Assembly: GCA_021129785.1 (NCBI GenBank)
Contig: JAJOKQ010000099.1
Span: forward strand, 1-14,286
From: Clostridiales bacterium
GTDB taxonomy: Bacteria; Bacillota; Clostridia; Peptostreptococcales; NVVX01
Length of the DNA: 14,286 nucleotides
Reading direction: 5' to 3'
Shown: positions 7,395-14,286 of the stretch, in pieces
Layout: every line of letters starts with the position of its first letter
Numbering within the stretch: the stretch's first letter is position 1
Made by a program: the position numbers and the translations under genes
The notes under the pieces: generated by a model
What the model saw: the letters and a program-made list of their open reading frames with translations, nothing else
Database searches by the model: none
What the model was told of the DNA's origin: nothing

Positions 7395-8228
7395 ATGAGC
7401 GAAGAGAGATTAATTATTTACATTGTATCTGATTCAATCGGTGAAACAGCTGAACAAGTAGCAAAAGCAGGTATAAGTCAGTTTGATTTCACAGATTATG
7501 AAATAAGAAGATACCCACATATGACTGAGAAATCGCAACTAACAGAAATTATAGACAAAGCAAAAGTCGAAAATGCCCTAATTATTTTCACAATGGTAGT
7601 AAATGAATTTAGTGAGTTTATTGTTGATAGCTGTAGTCATTATGATATCCCTTGTATTGATGTTATGTCACCAGTATTATACGCAATGAGCCACGCATTA
7701 CACATGACTCCAAAAAAAGAAGCAGGGTTACATAGAAAGTTAGATGCTACATACTTTAGAAGAATTGCAGCAATAGAATTTGCTGTTAAATATGATGACG
7801 GAAAAGACACGCGAGGGCTAAAAAAAGCAGATTTAATATTGGTAGGAATTTCTAGGACTTCCAAAACACCTCTTAGCATGTACCTAGCGCATAAAAAGAT
7901 TAAAGTTGCTAATGTACCACTTGTTCCAGAGGTTGAACTGTCAAAAGAATTGCTTCAAGTCAATCCACAAAAGATTATAGGATTAACAACTGATCCTGTG
8001 AAATTAACACAAATTAGGCAGGAAAGATTGAAGGCTCTAGGGTTAAAACAAGAAGCTAATTATGCTAGCATGGAACGAATTTTAGAAGAATTGGACTATT
8101 CGGAAAAAGTAATGAGAAGGTTGAGTTGCCCGGTAATTGATGTATCAACAAAAGCTGTAGAAGAGAGTGCAAGCATAATTATGGAGATACTAAGAGAAAT
8201 AGGGTATGAAATTAAGAGTATCAAATAA
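7395..8228 (+). CDS. ppsR: Pyruvate, phosphate dikinase regulatory protein (bifunctional ADP-dependent kinase / Pi-dependent phosphorylase)
   Basis: Switches PPDK off by phosphorylating a Thr near the catalytic His with ADP, and on again by phosphorolysis. AAGGAGGA at 7383-7390 selects ATG 7395, giving 277 residues. The in-frame ATG at 7377 lies ahead of this ribosome binding site. The N terminus IIYIVSDSIGETAEQVAKA is the DUF299 family signature, and the P-loop-like GISRTSKTPLSMYLA is at 151-165. HMTPKKEAGLHRKLDATYF is also conserved in the family. The gene immediately precedes ppdK, its expected target, about 120 bases away. PEP synthase is a target of related proteins, but no ppsA-like gene is here, so PPDK is the natural partner. 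The symbol is a family label. Confidence 0.93.
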   Translation: MSEERLIIYIVSDSIGETAEQVAKAGISQFDFTDYEIRRYPHMTEKSQLTEIIDKAKVENALIIFTMVVNEFSEFIVDSCSHYDIPCIDVMSPVLYAMSHALHMTPKKEAGLHRKLDATYFRRIAAIEFAVKYDDGKDTRGLKKADLILVGISRTSKTPLSMYLAHKKIKVANVPLVPEVELSKELLQVNPQKIIGLTTDPVKLTQIRQERLKALGLKQEANYASMERILEELDYSEKVMRRLSCPVIDVSTKAVEESASIIMEILREIGYEIKSIK

Positions 8229-8232
8229 TGTG

Positions 8233-8260
8233 TTGGAATAGCTTAAAAGAATAATATAAT
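8233..8260 (+). promoter_or_regulatory. Candidate promoter of ppdK
   Basis: TTGGAA (8233-8238), a 16-base spacer and a perfect TATAAT (8255-8260) lie just after the ppsR stop. They would give ppdK its own transcript with a leader of about 80 bases, allowing dikinase and regulator to be made at different levels. Confidence 0.55.
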
Positions 8261-8349
8261 CTGAAAGTGATGGGGGATAAATTCAATATTTATAGAACAG
8301 AGTTTCAGTGTTAAAAATTGTATGAAAAAAAGTTGAAGGAGTGTCTATT

Positions 8350-10965
8350 GTGAAAAAATTTGTTTATGGCTTTAACGAAGGAAATTTATCACTTAAACAT
8401 TTGCTTGGTGGAAAAGGCGCTGGGCTTGCAGAAATGACTTCTATTGGACTACCTGTACCTTTTGGGTTTACAATAACTACTAAAGCGAGCAACGAATTTA
8501 TAAAACAAGGCAATTTGTTATGGGATGAATTAAAGGTGGAGATTTTTCAACATTTAGCAAAGCTCGAGGAGCATACATCTAAAAAATTTGGCGGGAAAAA
8601 AAATCCGCTATTTGTATCTGTACGATCTGGTGCTGTAATTTCAATGCCAGGTATGATGGACACAATATTGAATTTAGGAATGAATGATGAAACTGTTGTA
8701 GCAATTGCTTCACTTACTAATAATGAATGCTTTGCATATGACAGTTATAGAAGATTCATTCAAATGTATGCGGATGTAGTCTTAGGAGTAGCAAAGTATA
8801 AATTTGAAAATGTGTTAAGTAGAGTCAAATTGAAAAATAATATTTCTCTTGATACGGATCTATCTGTAGATAACCTAAAAAAAATAGTTAACGAATATAA
8901 GAAAATTATTGTAAATGAAACTAAGATAAGCTTTCCGCAAGACGTTAAAGAGCAACTACTACTAGCGATAGAAGCTGTTTTCAAATCATGGGAAAACCCA
9001 CGTGCTAAGATTTACAGAAAAATCAACGATATTCCTGATAATTTAGGAACAGCTGTGAATATTCAATCGATGGTATTTGGAAACATTGGAAAAACTTCTG
9101 GGACAGGAGTTGCATTTACAAGAAACCCATCAACTGGAGAAAAGAAATTATTTGGAGAGTTTTTGATTAATGCACAAGGGGAAGATGTTGTAGCGGGTAT
9201 ACGAACGCCAAATAGGATAGAGCAGTTAAAAGATATTATGCCAAAAGCATATAATGAATTTCAAAAGATTGCGAATAAATTAGAAGAACATTATAAAGAG
9301 ATGCAAGATATTGAGTTTACAATAGAAAATAGCAAGTTGTATATTTTACAAACTAGAACAGGAAAGAGAGCAACGGCAGCAGCTATAAAGATAGCTGTAG
9401 ATATGGTTGAAGAAGGACTTATTACCCAAAAAGAAGCTATATTTAAAGTTGAACCCACACAATTAGACCAATTATTACATCCATCATTTGGCAAAGAAGA
9501 ACTTAACAAACAAAAAATCTTAACAAGTGCATTAGGTGCTTCCCCAGGAGCCGCCACGGGAAAGATTTTTTTTAACCCACAAGATGCAGTAAATGCTTAT
9601 AAATCAGGTGAGAAAGTAATATTGGTTAGACAAGAAACATCACCCGAAGATATTGAAGGGATGTCGGTTTCGCAAGGTATACTTACTGCAAGAGGAGGCA
9701 TGACTTCACATGCTGCTGTTGTAGGTCGAGGGATGGGTAAATGTTGTATAGTAGGTGCAGGAGAAATTAAAATTGACGAAGAAAACAAATTCTTTCGAGT
9801 AGGAGAAATAACAGTCAGAGAAGGAGAAAAAATTTCCTTAGATGGAGAAAAAGGAAATGTCTATATAGGGGAAATTCCAACGATCGAACCAGAACTAACA
9901 GCAGATTTTGACAAGTTCATGAGCTGGGCTGATAGCTTTAGAAAAATAAGAGTGAGAGCAAATGCAGACACGCCAAAAGATGCTAAGAAATCACTAGATT
10001 TTGGGGCTGAGGGTATAGGACTTTGTAGAACTGAACATATGTTTTTTGAATCTAACAGAATTGACTCAGTAAGAGAAATGATATTAGCGAGCGATTTAGA
10101 GCAACGACAGCAAGCACTAAATAAACTACTACCAATGCAAAGAGAAGATTTTATTGGCATATTCAAAATAATGAAAGAACTGCCAGTGACAGTAAGGCTT
10201 TTAGACCCTCCTTTGCATGAGTTTTTGCCACACTCAGAAAAAGAAATAGAAGAACTAGCTAAAAAGTTAAATGTAACACACACAAAATTAAAAGAGATAA
10301 TAAATTCATTATTAGAAGTAAATCCAATGCTAGGGCATAGAGGTTGTAGACTAGCAATAACTTATCCCGAAATATATGAAATGCAAGTAAGAGCAGTTAT
10401 GGAAGCAGCAGTATATGTAAAAAAACACGAGAATATCAATGTGAAACCCGAAATTATGGTCCCTTTAGTTGGAGAAGTGAAAGAATTTCAATTGATTAAG
10501 AAATCTATCATTAATATTGCAAATGAGATTTTAGAAGAGGAAAAATATGAAATCGAATATTTAATTGGTACAATGATAGAAGTTCCAAGAGCAGCCTTAG
10601 TTGCAGATGAAATAGCAAAAGAAGCAGAGTTTTTCTCGTTTGGAACAAATGACTTAACACAAATGACATACGGTTTTTCAAGAGATGATGCTGGAGCATT
10701 CATTAAAGAATATATCAATAAAAAAATACTTGAAAATGATCCATTTCAGTCAATAGATCAAAAAGGTGTCGGTAAATTAATGGAAATAGCAGTACAGCTA
10801 GTAAAAAAAGAAAGACCAAATCTAAAGATTGGTATATGTGGAGAACACGCTGGTGAGCCGAAATCAATTGAGTTTTGTAAAGGATTGGGACTAGATTATG
10901 TATCATGTTCTCCTTACAGAGTTATAGTAGCTAGACTTGCATCTGCTCAAGCTGAAGCAAGGTAG
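8350..10965 (+). CDS. ppdK: Pyruvate, phosphate dikinase
   Basis: Interconverts pyruvate, ATP and phosphate with PEP, AMP and pyrophosphate. In anaerobic Firmicutes it often serves glycolysis or PEP supply. AAGGAG at 8336-8341 places the start at GTG 8350 (871 residues), not the in-frame GTG at 8341 that overlaps the binding site. The N-terminal nucleotide-binding domain shows LLGGKGAGLAEM, VSVRSGAVISMPGMMDTILN and TGVAFTRNPSTGEK. The swivelling phosphohistidine domain has GGMTSHAAVV with catalytic H454 and regulatory T452. The C-terminal TIM barrel binds pyruvate/PEP and has GLCRTEHMFF, GTNDLTQMT and GICGEHAGEP with catalytic C830. Length and residues match the Clostridium symbiosum enzyme closely. 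The presence of T452 fits control by the neighbouring ppsR product. Confidence 0.98.
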   Translation: MKKFVYGFNEGNLSLKHLLGGKGAGLAEMTSIGLPVPFGFTITTKASNEFIKQGNLLWDELKVEIFQHLAKLEEHTSKKFGGKKNPLFVSVRSGAVISMPGMMDTILNLGMNDETVVAIASLTNNECFAYDSYRRFIQMYADVVLGVAKYKFENVLSRVKLKNNISLDTDLSVDNLKKIVNEYKKIIVNETKISFPQDVKEQLLLAIEAVFKSWENPRAKIYRKINDIPDNLGTAVNIQSMVFGNIGKTSGTGVAFTRNPSTGEKKLFGEFLINAQGEDVVAGIRTPNRIEQLKDIMPKAYNEFQKIANKLEEHYKEMQDIEFTIENSKLYILQTRTGKRATAAAIKIAVDMVEEGLITQKEAIFKVEPTQLDQLLHPSFGKEELNKQKILTSALGASPGAATGKIFFNPQDAVNAYKSGEKVILVRQETSPEDIEGMSVSQGILTARGGMTSHAAVVGRGMGKCCIVGAGEIKIDEENKFFRVGEITVREGEKISLDGEKGNVYIGEIPTIEPELTADFDKFMSWADSFRKIRVRANADTPKDAKKSLDFGAEGIGLCRTEHMFFESNRIDSVREMILASDLEQRQQALNKLLPMQREDFIGIFKIMKELPVTVRLLDPPLHEFLPHSEKEIEELAKKLNVTHTKLKEIINSLLEVNPMLGHRGCRLAITYPEIYEMQVRAVMEAAVYVKKHENINVKPEIMVPLVGEVKEFQLIKKSIINIANEILEEEKYEIEYLIGTMIEVPRAALVADEIAKEAEFFSFGTNDLTQMTYGFSRDDAGAFIKEYINKKILENDPFQSIDQKGVGKLMEIAVQLVKKERPNLKIGICGEHAGEPKSIEFCKGLGLDYVSCSPYRVIVARLASAQAEAR

Positions 10966-11013
10966 CACTTAAACTGCTGCGTTACACCTTATTGTCAATC
11001 TTTGCGTGCAAAA

Positions 11014-11041
11014 CCTAAAAAGAGCGGAAGCTCTTTTTAGG
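11014..11041. terminator. Strong intrinsic terminator after ppdK, probably bidirectional
   Basis: CCTAAAAAGAGC (11014-11025) and GCTCTTTTTAGG (11030-11041) form a perfect 12-bp stem with a GGAA loop. The A run before and T run after the GC-containing core make it read as a terminator on both strands. It separates the ppsR-ppdK unit from the dgt-dnaG side. Confidence 0.9.
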
Positions 11042-11084
11042 TAATAGTTTTGTAAGCAAAATGTAATAGAAAAAATGTTCGATT

Positions 11085-11114
11085 TTTAAAGGGTTATTGT
11101 TTTTAATCTAGAAT
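11085..11114 (+). promoter_or_regulatory. Weak candidate promoter of the dGTPase-like gene
   Basis: TTTAAA (11085-11090), an 18-base spacer and TAGAAT (11109-11114) form the best sigma-A-like pair between the ppdK terminator and the next gene. A promoter is expected here because of the terminator upstream. TTGTTT-17-TATATC (11097-11125) is an alternative. Confidence 0.35.
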
Positions 11115-11152
11115 ATAAATATATCTCGTAGTGAGAGAAGGTGACCTAATTT

Positions 11153-12166
11153 ATGAGTAAAAATTTAAGAGAACTTACAGAAACGCTTGAAGTAAGTAGT
11201 TTAGCTGCATACTCACAACTAAGTACAATGACTAAAGGAAGAAGAAAATATGAAAGCCCGTGCGATATACGTACTGAATATCAGCGTGACCGTGATAGAA
11301 TTATTCATTCTAAATCTTTTAGAGCTTTAATAGGAAAAACCCAAGTATTTATTGTTAAGGATGATTTTTTTAGAACAAGGTTAACGCATACACTAGAAGT
11401 AAGCCAAATAGCGAGAACTATTGCCAGATCGCTAAGGTTAAACGAAGATTTAATTGAAGCGATAGCACTAGGGCACGATCTTGGGCATACATGCTTTGGA
11501 CATAGTGGAGAAGAGGTGCTAGATAAGATAAATGGTGGGTTTCAGCATAACGAACAAAGCCTCAGAGTTGTGGATATACTTGAGCGTGATGGAAGAGGTT
11601 TAAATCTGACGCACGAGGTGAGAGATGGTATACTCAATCATACTGGGAGTAGATTGCCTTTAACTATGGAAGGAAAACTAGTCAGAATTGTTGATCGCAT
11701 TACCTATCTTTGTCATGATATACAAGACAGTATTAATGCGCAAATATTATGTTCGTCAAAAATTCCAAAACACATCATAAAAGCATTAGGAGACTCGCAT
11801 AGCAAAAAAGTTAACACGTTTGTTGTAGACATTGTTGAAGAAACTTCAAAGCAGATGCTTAAAGGCAATGAGGCGCAAATATACCAAAGCAAATTTTTAA
11901 ATGAAATTATGCATGATTTGAGAGTTTTTATGTTTAAAAACGTGTACAATGGTAATATTTGCTTAAAAGAAAAAGAGAAAGCAACTTTCATTGTAAGAGC
12001 AATTTATGATTACTTGCTTGATAAACCTGAAGAACTACCTAAAGAATATTATGTGATGATAAATAACAACACAAAAAGAAGAGTAATCACAGATTATATA
12101 GCTAGCTTAACAGATTCTCGCGCGATCAAGTTATTTCAACAATTTTTTATTCCATCACCAAACTAA
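11153..12166 (+). CDS. dgt: Deoxyguanosinetriphosphate triphosphohydrolase-like protein (HD domain)
   Basis: Likely removes triphosphate from dGTP or other dNTPs, yielding a nucleoside and helping set dNTP pools. It has 337 residues, as usual for the short Firmicute dGTPase-like group. The N-terminal RTEYQRDRDRIIHSKSFRAL is the family signature (39-59). The HD metal site is visible as H79 (RLTHTLEVSQ), H108-D109 (ALGHDLGHTCFGH) and D181 (IVDRITYLCHD). GAAGGTGA at 11137-11144 lies 8 bases before the ATG. It sits directly before dnaG, a neighbourhood I recall from many Clostridia and one that fits nucleotide pool control near replication. Actual substrate range cannot be read from sequence, so dgt is a family label. 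Confidence 0.93.
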   Translation: MSKNLRELTETLEVSSLAAYSQLSTMTKGRRKYESPCDIRTEYQRDRDRIIHSKSFRALIGKTQVFIVKDDFFRTRLTHTLEVSQIARTIARSLRLNEDLIEAIALGHDLGHTCFGHSGEEVLDKINGGFQHNEQSLRVVDILERDGRGLNLTHEVRDGILNHTGSRLPLTMEGKLVRIVDRITYLCHDIQDSINAQILCSSKIPKHIIKALGDSHSKKVNTFVVDIVEETSKQMLKGNEAQIYQSKFLNEIMHDLRVFMFKNVYNGNICLKEKEKATFIVRAIYDYLLDKPEELPKEYYVMINNNTKRRVITDYIASLTDSRAIKLFQQFFIPSPN

Positions 12167-12197
12167 CGTATAGATATTTAACTAAAACAAATTTATG

Positions 12198-12227
12198 TTG
12201 GATTATTGTATGGAGATTTTGTATTAT
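12198..12227 (+). promoter_or_regulatory. Candidate promoter of dnaG-rpoD
   Basis: TTGGAT (12198-12203), an 18-base spacer and TATTAT (12222-12227) lie about 170 bases before dnaG. This is the best vegetative-like promoter in the spacer after the dGTPase gene. Confidence 0.4.
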
Positions 12228-12269
12228 ATTTTCAAAAAAAATTTAGATAATAGAAGGAAAAGCATATAA

Positions 12270-12290
12270 CTTGTCGAATTATAAGACAAG
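12270..12290. repeat. Inverted repeat in the dnaG leader
   Basis: CTTGTC (12270-12275) and GACAAG (12285-12290) are perfect inverted repeats around a 9-base AT-rich centre. They fall downstream of the candidate promoter in the 12167-12394 spacer, so could be an operator or a small RNA hairpin. An A tract rather than a T tract follows, so it is not a + strand terminator. The rest of the spacer is AT-rich with no supported gene. Confidence 0.35.
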
Positions 12291-12394
12291 ATAAAAAAAA
12301 TGAAAATATTTTTCTTTAATCGTATACACGAATTTCCTAGTCATTGGATAAATAGAAAAAATGAGTGTAATTACTAAATTTAAAGGTGGTAAAA

Positions 12395-14206
12395 GTGAAA
12401 AATTTTTTTTCGGATGAAATGGTGCAAAAAATTCAAGAAAATAGCGAAATAGTGAGTGTTATTGCGACCTATTTAGATTTACAACCATCAGGCAGCTCGC
12501 ATAAAGCACTTTGTCCTTTTCATAATGAAAAAACACCTTCGTTTACTGTAAATCAAGAAAAACAAATTTTTAAATGTTTTGGATGTGGTGAAGCAGGAAA
12601 TGTAATTAGTTTTATTATGAAAGCAGAGAATTTGGATTTCGTTGATGCACTTAAATTGCTTGCAGAAAGAGCAAATATTTCAATTGAAAATATAAGTATC
12701 TCTGATAAAGAAAGAGAAGAAATTAATAAGAAAACATTGTTTTACGAAATAAATAGAATTGCAGGAGAGTACTTCTACCACAAATTAACAAAAGAGAAGA
12801 ACCAGGCAATTAATTATCTAAACACAAGAGGACTGAAATTAAAAACGATTAAAAGTTTTGGATTAGGTTATGCTTTGGATAGCTGGAACGATTTAATGCA
12901 GCATTTAACAGATAAAGGATTTAGTTTGGCAGACATAAAAGAGTGCGGACTAATAAGACAAAATACTAAGTTGAACACTAAAGCGAAACACTATGACTCA
13001 TTCCGCGATAGAATCATGTTTCCGATATTTGACATTAGGGGAAATGTATTAGGCTTTGGTGGTAGGACATTAGATGATACCTTACCTAAATATATTAATT
13101 CACCTGAGACTTTAGTTTTTAGTAAAAGTAATGTTCTATATTCGCTAAACATAGCAAGAAAAAATATTAAAAACAGAAAGATTATTTTAGTTGAAGGATA
13201 TATGGATGTTATTCTCTTGAACCAAGCAGGTATAAAAAACACAGTAGCTACTCTTGGGACTTCATTAACAAACCAACACGCAAAAATTCTTAATAAATAT
13301 TGTGACGAAGTAATTATTTGTTTTGATAATGATGATGCTGGCAAAAAAGCGACTTTGAGGAGTATAGACATTTTAGATGCTGTGGGATTAGATGTAAAAA
13401 TATGCATTCTAGACGATGGAATGGATCCAGATGACTTTATTAGATTAAAAGGCGAACAAGAATTTAATTATATGATTAGTAGAGCATTGGGCAGAATAGA
13501 TTATATCATGATGACTGTAAAAAAAAATATCAACTTAAATACATCAGATGGTAAAATTAAATTTATTCGAGAAATGTCTATCTTGGCAAAACGCATGAAA
13601 AATCCGGTGGAAATCGAATTGTTTCTACAGAAAATAGAGAAAGAAATTGGTGTTTCCTACAATGCAATTAAACAGGAAATATTCGGGATGCATACTAAAC
13701 CGCTAAAAATACTAAATAAGAAGTATACTTCTACTATCAATAGCAATAATAAGTATGTTAATCCCATTACTATAATAGACAGAAAAGGTAGTATTATTGC
13801 TGAAAAACACTTTATTAAATTTTTATTGACTGAAATAGAAAATGTTGCTAAAATAATCAAAGAAATTGAAGTAGATGATTTTACGATAAATAGTCACAAA
13901 ACAATTATCAAGTATTTATATAGCAATTACAAGAATTTTGATATGGATACTATGATGGATGAAATTTCAGCAGAAAAAAAGACGATTCAAGAGATTATGC
14001 AAATAGACATTCAGCATATTAATATAAGAAAAAATCTTAGTGTGTACATTAAAAAAATAAAAAGGAATTGCTTAATCGAAGAATTACAAAGACAACAAAA
14101 ACTGTTAGAAGACATTAACAAACACAATAAGAAAGAAGTTGAGGACAAATTGCTAGAAATTGGTGTGAGAATGCTGAAAATAAATACAGAAATACAGAAA
14201 CTTTAG
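12395..14206 (+). CDS. dnaG: DNA primase
   Basis: Makes RNA primers for lagging-strand synthesis together with the replicative helicase. AAAGGTGG at 12382-12389 favours GTG 12395 (603 residues). The in-frame GTG at 12386 lies within that binding site. The CHC2 zinc finger is intact: C40, H43, C61 and C64 (LCPFHNEKTPSF and KCFGCGEAGN). The RNA polymerase core follows with FGFGGRTL-like sequence, then the Toprim motifs EGYMDV (267-272), FDNDDAG (310-316) and DPDDF (344-348). The last 180 or so residues, lysine- and isoleucine-rich, should be the helicase-interacting domain and are poorly conserved. The gene is followed 20 bases later by the probable rpoD start, the usual macromolecular synthesis order. 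Confidence 0.97.
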   Translation: MKNFFSDEMVQKIQENSEIVSVIATYLDLQPSGSSHKALCPFHNEKTPSFTVNQEKQIFKCFGCGEAGNVISFIMKAENLDFVDALKLLAERANISIENISISDKEREEINKKTLFYEINRIAGEYFYHKLTKEKNQAINYLNTRGLKLKTIKSFGLGYALDSWNDLMQHLTDKGFSLADIKECGLIRQNTKLNTKAKHYDSFRDRIMFPIFDIRGNVLGFGGRTLDDTLPKYINSPETLVFSKSNVLYSLNIARKNIKNRKIILVEGYMDVILLNQAGIKNTVATLGTSLTNQHAKILNKYCDEVIICFDNDDAGKKATLRSIDILDAVGLDVKICILDDGMDPDDFIRLKGEQEFNYMISRALGRIDYIMMTVKKNINLNTSDGKIKFIREMSILAKRMKNPVEIELFLQKIEKEIGVSYNAIKQEIFGMHTKPLKILNKKYTSTINSNNKYVNPITIIDRKGSIIAEKHFIKFLLTEIENVAKIIKEIEVDDFTINSHKTIIKYLYSNYKNFDMDTMMDEISAEKKTIQEIMQIDIQHINIRKNLSVYIKKIKRNCLIEELQRQQKLLEDINKHNKKEVEDKLLEIGVRMLKINTEIQKL

Positions 14207-14226
14207 AAGGAAGGAGGGAATAGAAA

Positions 14227-14286
14227 TTGAGTGATACAAAAGAGATAATTAAAGAACAGATGAATAAGATAGAAAAAAAACATAAA
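14227..14286 (+). CDS. rpoD: Probable major sigma factor RpoD, N-terminal 20 codons only
   Basis: A very good AAGGAGGG (14211-14218) lies 8 bases before TTG 14227. The frame is open to the window end, reading MSDTKEIIKEQMNKIEKKHK. The visible part is too short to identify by itself. Because the gene follows dnaG by 20 bases in a tight operon, as sigma-70 genes do in most Firmicutes, rpoD is the likely product. No conserved sigma region is visible yet. Confidence 0.6.
   Translation, partial: MSDTKEIIKEQMNKIEKKHK

Noticed and set aside
9861..10283. Minus-strand open frames inside ppdK, gatB, dnaG and other genes (longest about 140 codons)
   Set aside because: They lie antisense to well-identified genes, lack ribosome binding sites and conserved motifs, and reflect codon bias of the true gene.
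12300..12377. 25-codon frame MKIFFFNRIHEF... before dnaG
   Set aside because: No Shine-Dalgarno, very short, and AT-rich composition makes such frames common by chance.
13322..13342. FDNDDAG in primase as a damaged Toprim motif
   Set aside because: The acidic residues are kept and the third position varies widely among primases, so this is normal variation.

Overview
The window looks like a chromosomal housekeeping segment from a low-GC Firmicute, most likely a member of the Clostridia (Lachnospirales-like). The basis is the strong A+T bias, consistent AGGAGG-type ribosome binding sites, a glycine T-box leader, a dimeric GlyRS (GlyQS type), pyruvate phosphate dikinase next to its regulatory protein, and a recO ... 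glyS ... dnaG-rpoD order. The placement is by inference; no 16S or marker search was possible. All genes lie on the + strand. No transposase, phage gene, CRISPR array, tRNA or rRNA was seen.

Region 1 (1-4092) is a tight operon: the 3' part of an archaeal-type aspartyl-tRNA synthetase, then gatC, gatA and gatB. Such a synthetase beside GatCAB suggests that Asp-tRNA(Asn), and perhaps Glu-tRNA(Gln), is made first and then amidated, the indirect route to Asn-tRNA and Gln-tRNA. Between gatB and recO (4093-4308) lies an open, coding-like frame that runs into the recO start but lacks a convincing start codon. It is either an unrecognised small protein or a gene remnant.

Region 2 (4309-7296) holds recO (recombinational repair), a UBA-like/DUF4342 small protein, then a promoter and a complete glycine T-box riboswitch controlling glyS. 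The T-box has specifier GGA and a tRNA-acceptor bulge UGGA that matches the U discriminator base of tRNA-Gly.

Region 3 (7395-11041) is the PPDK regulatory kinase/phosphorylase (ppsR family) followed by ppdK. It is closed by a perfect 12-bp terminator hairpin. The regulator's target Thr, two residues before the catalytic His, is present in the PPDK.

Region 4 (11042-14286) holds a dGTPase-like HD hydrolase, a roughly 230-bp AT-rich spacer with a likely promoter, dnaG primase, and the first 20 codons of what is probably rpoD (macromolecular synthesis operon order). Four of the last six genes appear to start with GTG or TTG, so the longest open frames overextend glyS, ppsR, ppdK and dnaG. I see no obviously new multi-gene system here. 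The best leads are the start-less frame between gatB and recO, the GGA-specifier T-box, and the UBA/DUF4342 protein.
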